NCBI GenBank assembly: GCA_024235955.1
Contig: JACKLJ010000001.1
Location: forward strand, 1,659,501 to 1,723,500
Origin: Burkholderiaceae bacterium
GTDB taxonomy: Bacteria; Pseudomonadota; Gammaproteobacteria; Burkholderiales; Burkholderiaceae_C
DNA: 64,000 nucleotides
Direction of reading: 5' to 3'
The notes below the pieces were generated by a model that searched no databases, was not told the DNA's origin, and saw only the letters and a list, made by a program, of their open reading frames with translations. The position numbers and the translations under genes are program-made. Below, one piece after another: positions 55,065 through 64,000 of this stretch. Every line of letters starts with the position of its first letter. Position 1 is the first letter of the stretch.

Positions 55065-55837
55065 TGGCCACGCAGCGCCCGGGCTTCCCGGCCCGCATCT
55101 TCCCCGCCGGCAACGCGCCAGCCGCGCCCGCACGGCGCCCGGCGGCGCCCGTGCCGCCCGCCGCGCCCGCGCCCACCGGTGCCGCGCGCGACCCGATCCC
55201 GGCGCGCGGCCGCATGGTGCAGCAGCTGGCGGCCGACGGCATCCAGGACGCCGCCGTGCTGCGCGCCATGGGCGCCGTGGAGCGGCACCGCTTTGTCGAT
55301 GGCGCGCTGGTGCCGCAGGCCTACGAGGACACGGCGCTGCCCATCGGCCTGGGGCAGACCATTTCCAAGCCCAGCGTGGTGGCGCGCATGGTCGAGCTGC
55401 TGATGCAGGGCGGCCTGCGCGGCGAGGACGGCCGCCTGGGCCGCGTGCTCGACATCGGCACCGGCTGCGGCTATCAGGCCGTGGTGCTGGGCCAGCTGGC
55501 CACCGAGGTCTACAGCATCGAGCGCCTGCGCGACCTGCACGAGAAGGCGCGCGCCAACCTGCGCCCGCTGCGCATCGCCAACGTGCACCTGATCCTGGGC
55601 GACGGCATGGCCGGTTTCGCCAAGGGCGCACCGTATGCGGGCATCATCGCGGCGGCGGGCGGTGAACTCGTGCCCGATGCGTGGATCGATCAGCTGGCGG
55701 TTGGCGGCCGCATCGTGGCGCCTCTGGCATCGAGTGGCGGACAGGCGCTGGTGGTGGTCGACAAGTCGCGGCAAGGTGTGTCACACACCGTGCTGGAGGC
55801 CGTGAATTTCGTGCCTCTAAAATCAGGCGTTGCCTGA
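55064..55837 (+). CDS. pcm: Protein-L-isoaspartate O-methyltransferase
   Basis: A 257-residue SAM-dependent repair methyltransferase for isoaspartyl residues. Core motifs: LPIGLGQTISKPSVVARM, SAM motif VLDIGTGCGYQAVVLGQLA, VYSIERLRDLHEKA. The N-terminal 45 residues are an Ala/Pro-rich extension (NAPAAPARRPAAPVPPAAPA) not found in shorter homologues. Coupled to surE by overlap. Confidence 0.95.
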   Translation: MATQRPGFPARIFPAGNAPAAPARRPAAPVPPAAPAPTGAARDPIPARGRMVQQLAADGIQDAAVLRAMGAVERHRFVDGALVPQAYEDTALPIGLGQTISKPSVVARMVELLMQGGLRGEDGRLGRVLDIGTGCGYQAVVLGQLATEVYSIERLRDLHEKARANLRPLRIANVHLILGDGMAGFAKGAPYAGIIAAAGGELVPDAWIDQLAVGGRIVAPLASSGGQALVVVDKSRQGVSHTVLEAVNFVPLKSGVA

Positions 55838-55850
55838 AGGAAGCAGTGAA

Positions 55851-56708
55851 ATGATGCTTGTAAGTCGAAAGACTTGGATCGCGTTGGCCGTCGCCGGCGC
55901 GGCGGTGCTGGGGGGTTGCAGCTCCAGTGCCATCAACCGCGCGCCCGTGGAAGACCGCGGCATGACGGCGCGCGCCACCATGCCCACCGTGGACCCCGCC
56001 ACCCTGCCGGGCGCCGAGAACGCCGGCAAGCCCGGCTACTACACCGTGCGCCAGGGCGACACCATCATGCAGATCGCGCGCGACCACAACACGCAGTGGC
56101 GCGAGATCGCACGCTGGAACAACCTCGAGAACCCGAACGTGATCGAGGTCGGCCAGGTGCTGCGTGTGGTGCCGCCTACCCCGATGGCCCCGCCGCCCGT
56201 GGCCGCAGCGCCGGCCACGCCGCGTGCGCCCGCGCCCAAGGCCGAACCCAAATCCGAGCCGGCCGCGCCGGCGGTGGCAGCCGCCACGCCCGCGCCCGCA
56301 CCGGCTGCGTCGCCACCCCCGCCGCCCTCGGCCGGCGAGGACGACGTGGCCTTCATGTGGCCCGCCGCCGGCAGCGTGGTGGCCGGCTTCGACGACGCCA
56401 AGAACAAGGGTCTGGACATCGCCGGCAAGGCCGGCGAGCCGGTGCTGGCCGCGGCCGATGGCAAGGTGGTCTACGCCGGTGCCGGCCTGCGCGGCTACGG
56501 CAACCTGATCATCCTGAAGCACAACAACACCTTCCTCACGGCCTACGCGCACAACCAGACGCTGCTGGTCAAGGAAGACCAGAGCGTGAAGAAGGGCCAG
56601 AAGATCGCCGAGATGGGCAACACCGACGCCGATCGCGTGAAGCTGCATTTCGAGATCCGCCGCTCCGGCAAGCCGGTGGATCCGTCGCGCTACCTTCCGG
56701 GGCGCTAG
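55851..56708 (+). CDS. nlpD: NlpD-like lipoprotein (LysM + M23), amidase activator
   Basis: A 285-residue lipoprotein: signal with lipobox VLGGC (Cys about 23), LysM domain YTVRQGDTIMQIARDHNTQW (about 63-106), Pro/Ala linker, and a C-terminal LytM/M23 domain. The first metal motif reads NKGLDIAG rather than HxGxD, so the domain looks catalytically degenerate, as in E. coli NlpD, which activates amidase AmiC. ATG 55851 or 55854. rpoS, which commonly follows nlpD, is not here. Confidence 0.92.
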   Translation: MMLVSRKTWIALAVAGAAVLGGCSSSAINRAPVEDRGMTARATMPTVDPATLPGAENAGKPGYYTVRQGDTIMQIARDHNTQWREIARWNNLENPNVIEVGQVLRVVPPTPMAPPPVAAAPATPRAPAPKAEPKSEPAAPAVAAATPAPAPAASPPPPPSAGEDDVAFMWPAAGSVVAGFDDAKNKGLDIAGKAGEPVLAAADGKVVYAGAGLRGYGNLIILKHNNTFLTAYAHNQTLLVKEDQSVKKGQKIAEMGNTDADRVKLHFEIRRSGKPVDPSRYLPGR

Positions 56709-56725
56709 GCCCCCAGGCTGCGCGG

Positions 56726-56823
56726 GCTTCGTTCAGCTCCGCCACCCCCTTGAGGGGGCACCGCCAGTGACCGGTACAAGCCCGGCCACCAGCGGTTGCT
56801 GGCTTGGCCTGCTCCGCGGCCAT
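56726..56823 (+). repeat. 100-bp post-stop repeat, copy 3
   Basis: CCCCCTTGAGGGGG hairpin, CACCGCCAGTGACCGGTACA AGCCCGGCC, then GGCTTGGCCTGCTCCGCGGC. It begins just after the nlpD stop. Same block order as copies 1 and 2. Confidence 0.75.
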
Positions 56824-56897
56824 CTGACGGCTGGCGTGGTGACGGGAGAGTCCTGATGGAGGCCCGCTCGGCGCTTTCCAACTGCTTTGTCCGCTGC

Positions 56898-56959
56898 GAT
56901 AACTACTGATTTGATAGCTGCCTGCGCCCGCCATTGCTGGGCTGCAAGCCATTTTGACC
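56898..56959 (-). repeat. 60-bp repeat family, copy R17
   Basis: Full-length reverse copy with exact core at 56914-56932 and left half ending GCAAGCCATTTTGACC. It directly abuts the rlmD ATG, so it replaces the normal ribosome-binding region. Confidence 0.92.
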
Positions 56960-58453
56960 ATGAATCCTGAGTCCGACGCCGCCGCGCCTGCCGCCACCGA
57001 TCTGCCGGAGGGCTGGCTGCGCATCGAGTCGCTGGACATCGAGGCGCAGGGCGTGGCGCACCGGCCGGACGGCAAGGTGGTGTTCGTCGAAGGGGCGCTG
57101 CCGGGCGAGCTGGTGAGCGTCAACGTCCATCGCCGCAAGAACAACTGGGAAGCCGCCACGCTGACCGAGCTGCACAGCGCCAGCAGCCAGCGCGTGCGGC
57201 CGCGCTGCCCGCACTTCGGCCTGCACGCCGGTGCCTGCGGCGGCTGCAAGATGCAGCATCTGGAGCCGGCGGCGCAGGTGGCCATCAAGCAGCGCGTGCT
57301 GGAAGACAACCTGTGGCACCTGGGCAAGGTGCGCGCCGAGCGTGTGCTGCCGCCCATCCACGGCCCGAGCTGGGGTTACCGCTGGCGCGCGCGCCTGTCG
57401 GTGCGCTACGTGGCCAAGAAGGGCGAGGTGCTGATCGGCTTTCACGAGCGCAAGAGCCGCTACGTGGCCGATATGCGCGAATGCCCGGTGCTGCCGCCCG
57501 AGGTGAGCGCGCTGCTGCTGCCGCTGCGCGCCCTGATCTTCGGCATGGACGCTCGCGAAACCTGCCCGCAGATCGAGCTGGCCTGCGGCGACGGCGTGAC
57601 CGCGCTGGTGCTGCGTCACCTGGAGCCGCTGTCGGAGGCCGATGCGCGCCGTCTGCGCGACTTCGCTGCCCAGCATGCCGGCGTGCAATGGTGGCTGCAG
57701 CCCAAGGGGCCGGACACCGTGCACCTGCTGGACGAAGGCGGCCCGCAACTCGCCTACGCGCTGCCCGAGTTCGGCATCACCATGCCCTTCAGGCCGACCG
57801 ATTTCACCCAGGTCAACCCGCACATCAACCGCGTGCTGGTCGCGCGCGCGCTGCGCCTGCTGGACGTGCAGCCGCACGAGCGCGTGATCGACTGGTTCTG
57901 CGGCCTGGGCAACTTCACGCTGCCGCTGGCCACCCGGGCGCGCGAGGTGCTGGGCGTGGAAGGCAGCGAGGCCCTGGTCGCCCGCGCGCGCCAGAATTTC
58001 AAGCAAAACGGGCAGAACGCCCAGGCAGGGCGGGCGCAGGCAGCTACGAGTTTCGTAGCGCGCAACCTGTTCGAGATGAGCGCGGCGCAACTGGTGGCCG
58101 ACGGCACGGCGGACCGCTGGCTGGTCGATCCACCGCGCGAAGGCGCCTTCGCCCTGGCCATGGCGCTGGCCGCCATCCATCAGGCCCGCCATGGCAGTGT
58201 GCCGGCGGTGGGTGAGGGCGAGGGTGAAGGCGAGGGCAACGCTCCCGCATCCGAGCCGCTGCCTCCGGGTGCCGAGCAATGGCAGCCCCCGCGCCGCATC
58301 GTCTACGTGAGCTGCAACCCCGCCACGCTGGCGCGCGACGCCGGCCTGCTGGTCCACCAGGCCGGCTACCGCTGCACGGCAGCCGGCGTGGTCAACATGT
58401 TTCCGCACACTGCGCACGTGGAGAGCATGGCGGTGTTCGAACTCGGCGACTGA
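56960..58453 (+). CDS. rlmD: 23S rRNA (uracil-1939-C5) methyltransferase
   Basis: A 497-residue RumA/RlmD enzyme. N-terminal TRAM domain (about 15-75), iron-sulfur cysteines in RCPHFG and [11 protein letters not shown] motif [14 protein letters not shown], and catalytic DPPREGA and [13 protein letters not shown]. Repeat copy R18 is translated at residues about 345-367 ([20 protein letters not shown]) between the SAM domain strands, and a GEGEGEGEG run at about 420 is a further low-complexity insertion. The protein is longer than the usual 430-450. Confidence 0.95.
   Translation: MNPESDAAAPAATDLPEGWLRIESLDIEAQGVAHRPDGKVVFVEGALPGELVSVNVHRRKNNWEAATLTELHSASSQRVRPRCPHFGLHAGACGGCKMQHLEPAAQVAIKQRVLEDNLWHLGKVRAERVLPPIHGPSWGYRWRARLSVRYVAKKGEVLIGFHERKSRYVADMRECPVLPPEVSALLLPLRALIFGMDARETCPQIELACGDGVTALVLRHLEPLSEADARRLRDFAAQHAGVQWWLQPKGPDTVHLLDEGGPQLAYALPEFGITMPFRPTDFTQVNPHINRVLVARALRLLDVQPHERVIDWFCGLGNFTLPLATRAREVLGVEGSEALVARARQNFKQNGQNAQAGRAQAATSFVARNLFEMSAAQLVADGTADRWLVDPPREGAFALAMALAAIHQARHGSVPAVGEGEGEGEGNAPASEPLPPGAEQWQPPRRIVYVSCNPATLARDAGLLVHQAGYRCTAAGVVNMFPHTAHVESMAVFELGD
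57994..58060 (+). repeat. 60-bp repeat family, copy R18 (inside rlmD)
   Basis: GGCGGGCGCAGGCAGCTAC at 58029-58047 (one mismatch to the core), right end GAGTTTCGTAGCG. Same strand as rlmD, read in the AQAA frame. Confidence 0.88.
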
Positions 58454-58505
58454 TCCAGCGCGAAACCGCACGCTACGATGCGGGCCTGATCCCTACCCAT
58501 CCGCC

Positions 58506-59975
58506 ATGTCCATCCTGCAGCCCGTCGTGCTTTCCGGCGGCAGCGGCACGCGCCTGTGGCCGCTGTCGCGCGAGTCCTACCCCAAGCAGTTCCTGTCGTT
58601 CTCGGGCGACGGCCGCTCGATGTTGCAGCACACCGTCCAGCGGCTGGAGGGGCTGGGCGAGCAGCCCGCGGTGGCCGGCCCGCTGGTGGTCTGCAACGCC
58701 GAGCACCGCTTCATCGTCGCGCAGCAACTGGCGGAGCTGGGCCTGGCGCACCCGCGCATCGTGCTGGAGCCGGCGGGCCGCAACACGGCACCGGCGCTCA
58801 CGCTGGCAGCGCTGGCCGCGCGTTCCGCCCAGACACCTGATGCCGACTCCCCGGTGCTGCTGGTGATGCCCGCCGACCACGTCATCGCCGACGTACCAGC
58901 CTTCCACCGCGCCGTTGCCGCAGGCTGGCAGGCGGCGCGGGCCGGCGCCATGGTGGTGTTCGGCGTGATGGCCGACCGGCCTGAAACCGGCTATGGCTAC
59001 ATCCGCCAGGGTCCGCCGCGCGCCGATGGCAGCTTCGACGTGCTGGGCTTCACCGAAAAGCCCGACGCCGAGCGCGCGCGGCGCTACCTGGACGCGGGTG
59101 ACTACCTCTGGAACAGCGGCCTGTTCGCCGTACGCGCCGACGTCTGGCTGCAGGCCATCGGCCGCTACCGCCCGGACATCCTGGCCGCATGCGAAGCCGC
59201 CATGCACGGCGCATTGCAGGACGTGGATTTCATCCGGCCGGACACGGCGGCTTTCGAGGACTGCCCGTCCGACTCGATCGACTACGCCGTCATGGAACGG
59301 CTGCCGTCCGACGCGGCCGCCGGCGTGCCCGCCGCGCTGGTGCCGCTGGCCGCCGGCTGGTCGGACCTGGGCGCCTGGGACGCGGTGTGGAGCGTGCAAC
59401 CCAAGGACGCTGCCGGCAACGCCGCAGTGGGGCCGGCAGTCAGCATGGATTCGCGCAACACCCTGCTGTTTTCCAGCGGCCGGCTGGTGGCCGGGCTGGG
59501 TCTGGACGATCTGGTCGTGGTGGAAACGCCCGACGCCGTGCTGGTGGCCCGGCAGGACCGCCTCCAGGAGGTGAAGCAGCTGGTCGCGCTGCTGCGCGAG
59601 CGCGGGGACACGCTGGCGGGCGCCCACCGCAAGGTGCACCGCCCCTGGGGCTGGTACGACGAGATCGACGCCGGCGAGCGCTTCAAGGTCAAGCGCATCG
59701 TGGTCAACCCCGGCGCCAGCATCAGCCTGCAGAAACACCACCACCGCGCCGAACACTGGGTGGTGGTGCGCGGCACCGCGCATGTGACGCAGGGCGACGA
59801 AGTGCGGTTGCTGGGCGAGAACGAATCCACCTTCATCCCACTGGGCCACGTGCACCGGCTGGCCAACCCCGGCAAGCTGCCGCTGGAGGTGATCGAGGTG
59901 CAGTCCGGCAGCTACCTCGAGGAAGACGACATCGTGCGCTACGAAGACACCTACGGGCGCGAGCGAGAGGGCTGA
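58506..59975 (+). CDS. cpsB: Mannose-1-phosphate guanylyltransferase / mannose-6-phosphate isomerase
   Basis: A 489-residue bifunctional enzyme making GDP-mannose for capsule, LPS or exopolysaccharide. N-terminal guanylyltransferase signature LSGGSGTRLWPLSRESYPKQ and FTEKPD; C-terminal cupin-type phosphomannose isomerase with RPWGWYDEID and LQKHHHRAEHWVVVRGTA. Also called manC or algA. No other sugar-nucleotide genes are adjacent. Confidence 0.95.
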   Translation: MSILQPVVLSGGSGTRLWPLSRESYPKQFLSFSGDGRSMLQHTVQRLEGLGEQPAVAGPLVVCNAEHRFIVAQQLAELGLAHPRIVLEPAGRNTAPALTLAALAARSAQTPDADSPVLLVMPADHVIADVPAFHRAVAAGWQAARAGAMVVFGVMADRPETGYGYIRQGPPRADGSFDVLGFTEKPDAERARRYLDAGDYLWNSGLFAVRADVWLQAIGRYRPDILAACEAAMHGALQDVDFIRPDTAAFEDCPSDSIDYAVMERLPSDAAAGVPAALVPLAAGWSDLGAWDAVWSVQPKDAAGNAAVGPAVSMDSRNTLLFSSGRLVAGLGLDDLVVVETPDAVLVARQDRLQEVKQLVALLRERGDTLAGAHRKVHRPWGWYDEIDAGERFKVKRIVVNPGASISLQKHHHRAEHWVVVRGTAHVTQGDEVRLLGENESTFIPLGHVHRLANPGKLPLEVIEVQSGSYLEEDDIVRYEDTYGREREG

Positions 59976-60011
59976 TTCAGCGCGCGTTGCCGTGCCTGTG
60001 CCGAGCGCCAG

Positions 60012-60046
60012 GCAACAAAAAACCCGCCTCGTGGGCGGGTTCTCTG
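60012..60046 (-). terminator. Terminator of tRNA-Asn
   Basis: Minus strand: ACCCGCC, loop ACGA, GGCGGGT, then TTTTT-G-TT, 12 bp after the tRNA 3' end. It may also end cpsB transcription on the plus strand, where the T-tract is weaker. Confidence 0.8.
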
Positions 60047-60057
60047 CTTGGATGTTT

Positions 60058-60133
60058 TGGCTCCCCGACCTGGGCTCGAACCAGGGACCTACGGATTAAC
60101 AGTCCGGCGCTCTACCGACTGAGCTATCGGGGA
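60058..60133 (-). tRNA. tRNA-Asn (GTT)
   Basis: 76-nt cloverleaf on the minus strand: acceptor stem TCCCCGA / TCGGGGA, D arm GCTCAGTCGGTAGAGC, anticodon stem-loop CGGACTGTTAATCCG with anticodon GTT, T arm CCCTGGTTCGAGCCCAGG, discriminator G. The CCA end is encoded in the genome (60060-60058). Confidence 0.97.
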
Positions 60134-60179
60134 ACAAGCCTTGCATTATAGCCTGCTTTTCGGGCTCTCCTCAACGCTC

Positions 60180-60207
60180 TTGCAATGCGCCGCATCGGCC
60201 TTATCAT
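60180..60207 (+). promoter_or_regulatory. Putative sigma-70 promoter of the thi operon
   Basis: TTGCAA (60180-60185) and TATCAT (60202-60207), spacing 16 bp. The predicted start falls at the 5' edge of the TPP riboswitch. Confidence 0.6.
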
Positions 60208-60211
60208 CCAT

Positions 60212-62273
<2,062 letters not shown>

Positions 62274-62274
<1 letters not shown>

Positions 62275-62331
62275 TGGTAAATCAGCCTCCAGCCCTTTTG
62301 TGGCGGTCGCAGGCAGCTATGAAAATGAGTG
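62274..62331 (+). repeat. 60-bp repeat family, copy R19
   Basis: GGCGGTCGCAGGCAGCTAT at 62302-62320 (one mismatch), left half AAATCAGCCTCCAGCCCTTT. It fills the 63-bp gap between the thiC stop and the thiO start. Confidence 0.9.
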
Positions 62332-62337
62332 CAAACC

Positions 62338-63498
62338 ATGGTTGATCCCATGCACGTCGGCATCGCCGGTGCCGGCCTGCTGGGCCGGCTGCTGGCCTGG
62401 CGGCTGGCCGCTGCCGGCCATCGCGTGAGCGTGTTCGACACCGCGGCCGGCCCGGAGCCCGTGCCGCGCAGCCAGGCGCCCGAACCCTACGTGCCCACGG
62501 CGGCCGGCTTCACCGCAGCAGGCATGCTCAGCCCGCTGGCCGAGCTGGACAACGCCGAGCCGGCGGTGGCCGCGCTGGGCTGGCGCTCGCTGGCGCTGTG
62601 GCGCGGCGTCACGGCAGCCCTGGGTACGCCAGGCTTCGCCACGCGTGGCAGCCTGCTGGTGGCGCACCGCGCCGATCTGGGCGCCGCGCAGCGCGTGCTG
62701 GATCGCCTGCGGGCCGCCACCGCCACGCAGGAATGGCGCGTCGCCAGCCCGGCCGAAGGCGTGCAGCCGCTGGACGCCGCCGCGCTGCGCGCGCTGGAGC
62801 CGGCGGTGCAGGGCCCGTCGCACGCCTGGCTACTGTCGGGCGAAGGGCAGATCGACACCGTAGCCACCCTGCGCGCGCTGTACGCCGCCGCCGAAGGCGC
62901 GGCCTGGCACTGGGGTACGCAGGTGCTGGCGGTGCAGGGCGGCGCGCGCGGCGGCACGCTGCACCTGGCCGATGGCCGCGTGCTGGCCTTCGACGCCGTG
63001 GTGGACGTGCGCGGTGTGGGCGCCAAACCCGCACTGCCTGTTCGAGGTGTCCGCGGGGAGGTCATCTGGCTGCATTGCCCGGACCACGGCCTCACGCGGC
63101 CGGTGCGGCTGCTGCACCCGCGCCATCGCGTGTACGTGGTGCCGCGCTCGGCGCAGGACGTGCTGGTGGGTGCCAGCGAGATCGAGAGCGAAGACCGCTC
63201 GCCGGTCAGCCTGCGCTCGGCCACCGAGCTGATGGCCGCCGCCCACAGCGTGGTGCCGGTGCTGGCCGAGGCGCGCATCCTCAAGCTCGACGTCAACCTG
63301 CGCCCCGCGCTGCCCGACAACGCGCCGTACACCGAGCACGGCGAGCGCCTGCTGCGCATCAACGGCCTGTTCCGCCACGGCTGGCTGCTGGCGCCCGCGT
63401 TGGTGGATGCGGCGCTGCGCCACAACGGCTGGGCGGATGGCGGGCTTGCTTCTGAAAGCATAGCTGCCTGCGTCCGCCAGGAGCCGGCCACGGCATGA
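62338..63498 (+). CDS. thiO: FAD-dependent glycine oxidase ThiO
   Basis: A 386-residue D-amino acid oxidase family flavoenzyme that oxidises glycine to iminoglycine for the thiazole ring. FAD motif GIAGAGLLGRLLAWRLA (about 8-24), TAAGMLSPLAE, RGVRGEVIWL, YVVPRS, and the C-terminal GLFRHGWLLAPALVDA. Start uncertain: ATG 62338 or 62350, GTG 62329. The last residues (SESIAACVRQE) come from repeat copy R20. Stop overlaps thiS (ATGA). Confidence 0.9.
   Translation: MVDPMHVGIAGAGLLGRLLAWRLAAAGHRVSVFDTAAGPEPVPRSQAPEPYVPTAAGFTAAGMLSPLAELDNAEPAVAALGWRSLALWRGVTAALGTPGFATRGSLLVAHRADLGAAQRVLDRLRAATATQEWRVASPAEGVQPLDAAALRALEPAVQGPSHAWLLSGEGQIDTVATLRALYAAAEGAAWHWGTQVLAVQGGARGGTLHLADGRVLAFDAVVDVRGVGAKPALPVRGVRGEVIWLHCPDHGLTRPVRLLHPRHRVYVVPRSAQDVLVGASEIESEDRSPVSLRSATELMAAAHSVVPVLAEARILKLDVNLRPALPDNAPYTEHGERLLRINGLFRHGWLLAPALVDAALRHNGWADGGLASESIAACVRQEPATA
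63450..63481 (-). repeat. 60-bp repeat family, copy R20 (C-terminus of thiO)
   Basis: Plus-strand GCATAGCTGCCTGCGTCCGC: reverse orientation, read by thiO as SIAACVRQ in the antisense frame. Confidence 0.7.
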
Positions 63499-63740
63499 TT
63501 TCATCCTCAATCCAGCAGGCCGCCGTGACCGCGGAGCAGATCACCGTGCAGCTCGACGGTCAGCCCAGGCGGCTGCCCGCGGGCACCACGCTGGCGCAGC
63601 TGGTCGAGCAGCTTGGCCATGCGTCGCAGGGCGTCAGCACCGCCGTCAACGGCGAGTTCGTGGCGCGCGGCCAGCGCGCGCAGCGGACGCTGGGCGAGGG
63701 CGACGCGGTGCTGCTGTTCCAGCCGATCGTGGGAGGCTGA
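63495..63740 (+). CDS. thiS: Thiamine sulfur carrier protein ThiS
   Basis: An 81-residue ubiquitin-fold protein ending in the required diglycine (LLFQPIVGG), which is thiocarboxylated and donates sulfur to the thiazole. The first 15 residues are an extension before the usual start region ITVQLDGQPRRLPAG. ATG overlaps the thiO stop. thiG, its usual next gene, does not follow immediately. Confidence 0.92.
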   Translation: MISSSIQQAAVTAEQITVQLDGQPRRLPAGTTLAQLVEQLGHASQGVSTAVNGEFVARGQRAQRTLGEGDAVLLFQPIVGG

Positions 63741-63743
63741 GGC

Positions 63744-64000
63744 ATGGGTGAGTCCGCCGGACCGGAACTGCCGCTCGTGGCGGACCTCGTCTACACCCCG
63801 GCGCTGGTGCGCCAGGCCTACACGCGCGCCTGGCGCCAGGCGGTGGGCGGGTACTACCTGATCGCCCTGCTGGTGGTGGCGGTCACGCTGGGCTGGCATC
63901 TGTCGCAACGGCGCGCCGGCTGGTTTGGCGGCGCGCTGGGGTGCGCGTTGCTGATGGGCGCCGTTTTTCCGGTTTTTCTGTGGCGGACGATGCAGCGCCG
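63744..64000 (+). CDS. Membrane protein, YcxB-like (3' end outside window)
   Basis: The first 85 codons are present, MGESAGPELPLVADLVYTPA onward. Two hydrophobic segments (YYLIALLVVAVTLGW at about 38-52 and AGWFGGALGCALLMGAVFPV at about 59-78) after a short polar N-terminus fit the YcxB-like N-terminal layout; the assignment is tentative as the rest is cut off. It starts 3 bp after thiS, so it is probably in the thi operon. Confidence 0.6.
   Translation, partial: MGESAGPELPLVADLVYTPALVRQAYTRAWRQAVGGYYLIALLVVAVTLGWHLSQRRAGWFGGALGCALLMGAVFPVFLWRTMQR

Noticed and set aside
58200..58250. GEGEGEGEG run in RlmD as another repeat-family copy
   Set aside because: It is a simple GGCGAG/GGTGAG slippage tract without any part of the 60-bp consensus.

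Overview
The window reads as a chromosomal segment of a high-GC betaproteobacterium of the order Burkholderiales, most likely family Comamonadaceae (Acidovorax/Alicycliphilus/Ottowia-like). This is inferred from the gene orders mdh|gntR-sdhCDAB-sdhE-gltA, smc-zipA-ligA and surE-pcm-nlpD-rlmD, a phasin gene and a PuuD-type urate oxidase. The species cannot be fixed from the sequence. Nearly everything is coding; plasmid, phage and CRISPR signatures are absent.

Layout. (1) 1-11.5 kb, TCA cycle: gltA (cut by the window edge), sdhE, sdhB, sdhA, sdhD, sdhC and a GntR/UTRA regulator on the minus strand; mdh, a CitE-like lyase, a secreted basic protein and acnB on the plus strand. A perfect 12-bp palindrome lies between the regulator and mdh. 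(2) 11.6-21.2 kb, purine (urate) catabolism: nucleobase permease, an M20 hydrolase, a UraD-AllC fusion, PuuE allantoinase and an FCD-type GntR regulator on minus; uraH, xdhC and puuD on plus. Two matching tandem operator-like sites lie in front of gntR/uraH and in front of puuD. Together the enzymes would take urate to ureidoglycolate. (3) 21.2-30.5 kb, minus: a small membrane gene pair, then the lysine/DAP run dapC-dapD-pilU-dapE-prmB-GNAT-ABC-F, mostly with overlapping start/stop codons. (4) 30.6-44.3 kb, plus: a diiron ferritin-like protein, smc, zipA, then a 4-kb variable insertion (TolC remnant, HigBA toxin-antitoxin, broken excisionase-like gene, a divergent pair of secreted beta-propeller-like genes, one broken), then ligA, a cold-shock/Excalibur fusion and a ROK kinase. 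(5) 44.3-54.2 kb: mixed housekeeping and metabolic genes (def, NlpC/P60, PQQ sugar dehydrogenase, an iron-binding protein with a Fur-box-like site, phasin, HDAC-like deacetylase, thioesterase, nitroreductase, quinone oxidoreductase). (6) 54.3-64 kb: surE-pcm-nlpD-rlmD, manC/cpsB, tRNA-Asn, and a TPP riboswitch in front of thiC-thiO-thiS.

The most unusual signal is a dispersed repeat of about 60 bp. Its 19-nt core GGCGGGCGCAGGCAGCTAT occurs five times exactly and in about fifteen more diverged copies, roughly one per 3 kb. Seven copies lie inside conserved genes (ABC-F twice, prmB, dapE, ligA, rlmD, thiO) without breaking them. All sense-oriented copies are read in one frame (AQAA or AQGA peptide) and all antisense copies in another (SIAA/SIAG-like peptide). 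Others supply start or stop codons of neighbouring genes. This resembles in behaviour the protein-invading palindromic elements of Rickettsia, but the sequence is unrelated as far as I can tell. A second repeat of about 100 bp (three copies, each just after a stop codon) and a compound repeat block at 48.05-48.55 kb are also present.
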